A program made the translations under genes and the position numbers. Shown one piece after another: positions 13,522 through 14,952 of a stretch of DNA of 14,952 bases. The notes below the pieces were generated by a model. That model worked only from the letters and a program-made list of their open reading frames with translations. It made no database searches and was not told where the DNA came from. The number at the start of each line of letters is the position of its first letter. Within the stretch, counting starts at the first letter, position 1. This stretch comes from an uncultured Verrucomicrobiota bacterium (GTDB taxonomy: Bacteria > Verrucomicrobiota > Verrucomicrobiae > Opitutales > Opitutaceae), in assembly GCA_946482165.1 (NCBI GenBank), contig CAMLQS010000101.1, forward strand, positions 1 through 14,952, written 5' to 3'.

Positions 13522-14463
13522 CTAATCCGCACGCAGACGCAGGGCGGCGAGCACGCGTTCGGCGTCGAGGTCGGCGAGATTCGGCTCCTGCACCACGTCC
13601 ACATCCGGACCGCGCGGACGCATGCGCACGGGGTCGCTGTGGCCCGACATGACGACGAGCGTCGGCGCGCCCACCGCCGCGGTGATGTGGATGGGACCGG
13701 TGTCGTTGCCCACCACGCCGCGGGCGCGACGCGCAAGGGCGCCGAGTTGCTTCAGGCTCGTGCGGCCGCAAAGGTTCACCACCGACGGCGCGGCGGCGCA
13801 GAGCTCGTCGACCGAGGCCTGGTCGGCGGCGGTGCCGATGACGACCGATGCGAGACCGCGCCGCTCGGCGAGCAGGCGCGCGAGGTCCGCGTAGCGGCTG
13901 GCTGGCCAGCGTTTTTCCAGGCGGTGCGGCGCGCAGCCCGGCACAAGCAGCACAAAGCGCCCGGGCAGCGTGGGCAGTCCGTCGAGCGGTGCGTCGAGCC
14001 AGGAAAGATCCACGGGGCGATCCAGCCGCGGCACGCCCGCGCTTTCGATCATGCGAAGCTGGCGCTCCGGCACGGGCAGATTGGCCGTGCGGTATTCACG
14101 CCATGGATGCGAACACCCGCTCGCGATTCCCACCCACTCGGGCCGGCGACCGGGTCCGAGCAGCCTGTGGTAGATGCCGGTGCGACCGTTGCACTGCAGA
14201 TCGTAGACGCGGCCGAAATTCCCAGCGCGCAGACCGGCCCGCATCGCCAGCCAACGGTCGATGCGCAGACCTCGCGGAGTCGGATCCACGATCACTTCGT
14301 CAAACCACGGCAGATCCGCGGCGAACTTCGCAAAGGCCGGGCGCGTGAGCAGACTGATGCGATCGCCCGCATGGTGCGCACGGATCGCCTGGAAGGCATC
14401 CATCGCGAGGAACAAGTCGCCGAGGGCGCCGAGCTTGATAACGAGGATATTGCGGGCGGCCAT
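13522..14463 (-). CDS. Family 9 glycosyltransferase (heptosyltransferase, WaaC/WaaF-like)
   Basis: The protein has 313 residues and the GT-B fold of ADP-heptose:LPS heptosyltransferases. NILVIKLGALGDLFLAMDAF (5-24) is the N-terminal signature; Asp16 corresponds to the Asp of the family's G(A/S)xGD catalytic motif. LVPGCAPHRLEKRWPASRYADL (173-194) matches the 'pG......K.WP..rya.l' donor-binding region. GNDTGPIHITAAVGAPTLVV (252-271) is the GT9 C-terminal motif around the nucleotide. No membrane segment is visible; such enzymes are peripheral to the inner membrane. It sits directly upstream of gmhB in the operon that makes ADP-heptose, so it most probably uses that donor to extend the LPS inner core or an equivalent heptose-bearing glycan. 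Heptosyltransferase I, II or III cannot be told apart by eye. ATG at 14463; leader is pyrimidine-rich, with no Shine-Dalgarno. Confidence 0.85.
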   Translation of the reverse strand: MAARNILVIKLGALGDLFLAMDAFQAIRAHHAGDRISLLTRPAFAKFAADLPWFDEVIVDPTPRGLRIDRWLAMRAGLRAGNFGRVYDLQCNGRTGIYHRLLGPGRRPEWVGIASGCSHPWREYRTANLPVPERQLRMIESAGVPRLDRPVDLSWLDAPLDGLPTLPGRFVLLVPGCAPHRLEKRWPASRYADLARLLAERRGLASVVIGTAADQASVDELCAAAPSVVNLCGRTSLKQLGALARRARGVVGNDTGPIHITAAVGAPTLVVMSGHSDPVRMRPRGPDVDVVQEPNLADLDAERVLAALRLRAD

Positions 14464-14510
14464 GCGCGGGCGAAGCAGCGGGAAAGGAAACCGAAAGGGG
14501 CGCCGGGAAC

Positions 14511-14952
14511 TCAGGCTTTGTAATACTTCGTCGGACGGCGCGCGGGCGGGATCGCGTTGCGTGTGTCGACGACGGGAACGGGGAAGCCCGAGAAATCGAA
14601 ACCCTTGTAGGCGTCGTGCCCGGTGGAGAGGAGGATGAGATCGTGCTCGGGCGTGATGGCGGAGACCGACTTGCGGCCGGCGTATTCGGCGTGCTCGCGG
14701 GTCTTCGGCACCACCGGCACGAAGGGATCGTGATACTCGACCTTCGCGCCGAGAGACTCCAGCTTCTGGATGAGCTTGTAGGTCGGCGACTCGCGGTCGT
14801 CGTCGACATTCGCCTTGTAGGCGAGGCCGAGGATGAGGACGCGCGCGCCCTTCACGGCCTTGCCCTCCTCGTTGAGCGCCTCGAAGCAGACCTTCACCAC
14901 GTGGTCGGGCATGGCGGCGTTGATCTCGCCGGCGAGCTCGATGAAACGCGTG
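14511..14952 (-). CDS. wbpA: UDP-N-acetyl-D-glucosamine 6-dehydrogenase-like protein, C-terminal part
   Basis: The 5' end of this minus-strand gene lies beyond the window; about 146 residues are visible. They begin TRFIELAGEINAAMPDHVV, the end of the central dimerisation region of WbpA-type UDP-GlcNAc dehydrogenases. GARVLILGLAYKANVDDDRESPTYKL follows, with 'GlAYK...dD.RESP' the signature of the C-terminal UDP-binding domain of UDP-glucose/GDP-mannose dehydrogenases, then VEYHDPFVP and VVDTRNA near the end. The enzyme oxidises C6 of a UDP-sugar to the uronate with two NAD. The choice of GlcNAc over glucose or ManNAc as substrate rests on the resemblance to the WbpA/TviB branch and is not proven. 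It is upstream of the GT9 gene in the same orientation (47 bp gap), and would make an acidic amino-sugar precursor for the same surface glycan. The catalytic Cys and NAD-binding domain are outside the window. Confidence 0.8.
   Translation of the reverse strand, partial: TRFIELAGEINAAMPDHVVKVCFEALNEEGKAVKGARVLILGLAYKANVDDDRESPTYKLIQKLESLGAKVEYHDPFVPVVPKTREHAEYAGRKSVSAITPEHDLILLSTGHDAYKGFDFSGFPVPVVDTRNAIPPARRPTKYYKA

Noticed and set aside
12961..14523. Long plus-strand open frame (520 codons) opposite gmhB and the GT9 gene
   Set aside because: It is a mirror of two recognised genes, has an Arg/His/Gly-rich composition and no recognisable domain.
1..14952. Mobile elements, CRISPR arrays, tRNA or rRNA genes
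   Set aside because: No transposase or integrase motifs, no regularly spaced repeats and no cloverleaf or rRNA sequence were recognised on reading both strands.

Overview
The window is a surface-polysaccharide and LPS biosynthesis locus from a GC-rich Gram-negative bacterium. The diderm assignment rests on a complete ADP-heptose pathway next to a heptosyltransferase-family gene. The phylum cannot be fixed from the sequence. Frequent lack of a Shine-Dalgarno sequence, a sulfotransferase and many accessory glycosyltransferases would suit a Verrucomicrobiota-like organism, but that is only an impression. Coding density is very high. No tRNA, rRNA, CRISPR array or insertion sequence was recognised.

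Layout: (1) 1-531, plus strand, is the C-terminal end of a family-2 glycosyltransferase. It converges, with a 10-bp overlap of 3' ends, on (2) a minus-strand pair, a GT-B glycosyltransferase (522-1772) and a two-domain GT-A/FkbM-methyltransferase protein (1769-3484), joined by an ATGA overlap. (3) A 337-bp divergent intergenic region (3485-3821) separates these from a plus-strand trio: a GT-B glycosyltransferase with a Pro/Ala-rich insert (3822-5201), a sugar-1-phosphate nucleotidylyltransferase (5189-5881) and a sulfotransferase (5962-6822). (4) Converging on the trio is a long minus-strand block, read from right to left: the end of a UDP-GlcNAc 6-dehydrogenase-like gene (running off the window at 14952), a GT9 heptosyltransferase, gmhB, hldC, hldD, gmhA, hldA, then after a 116-bp gap legB-like, legC-like and a NeuD/PglD-type acetyltransferase.

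How they work together: GmhA, HldA, GmhB, HldC and HldD convert sedoheptulose 7-phosphate to ADP-L-glycero-beta-D-manno-heptose, and the GT9 protein would use it for the LPS core or a related glycan. The kinase and adenylyltransferase are separate genes rather than a fused HldE. LegB, LegC and the NeuD-like protein form a 4,6-dehydratase, 4-aminotransferase and N-acetyltransferase series that makes a nucleotide-linked 2,4-diacetamido-trideoxyhexose. That sugar could be an end product or a precursor of a legionaminic-type nonulosonic acid, but no NeuB/LegI, LegF or LegG is present here. The plus-strand nucleotidylyltransferase could supply the activated hexosamine, and the sulfotransferase suggests that the finished glycan is sulfated.

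Sampled lines of the heptose block are much richer in GC (about 73-80%) than those of the legB/legC and nucleotidylyltransferase/sulfotransferase genes (about 52-60%). This fits a conserved core-sugar operon beside a more exchangeable accessory glycan module.
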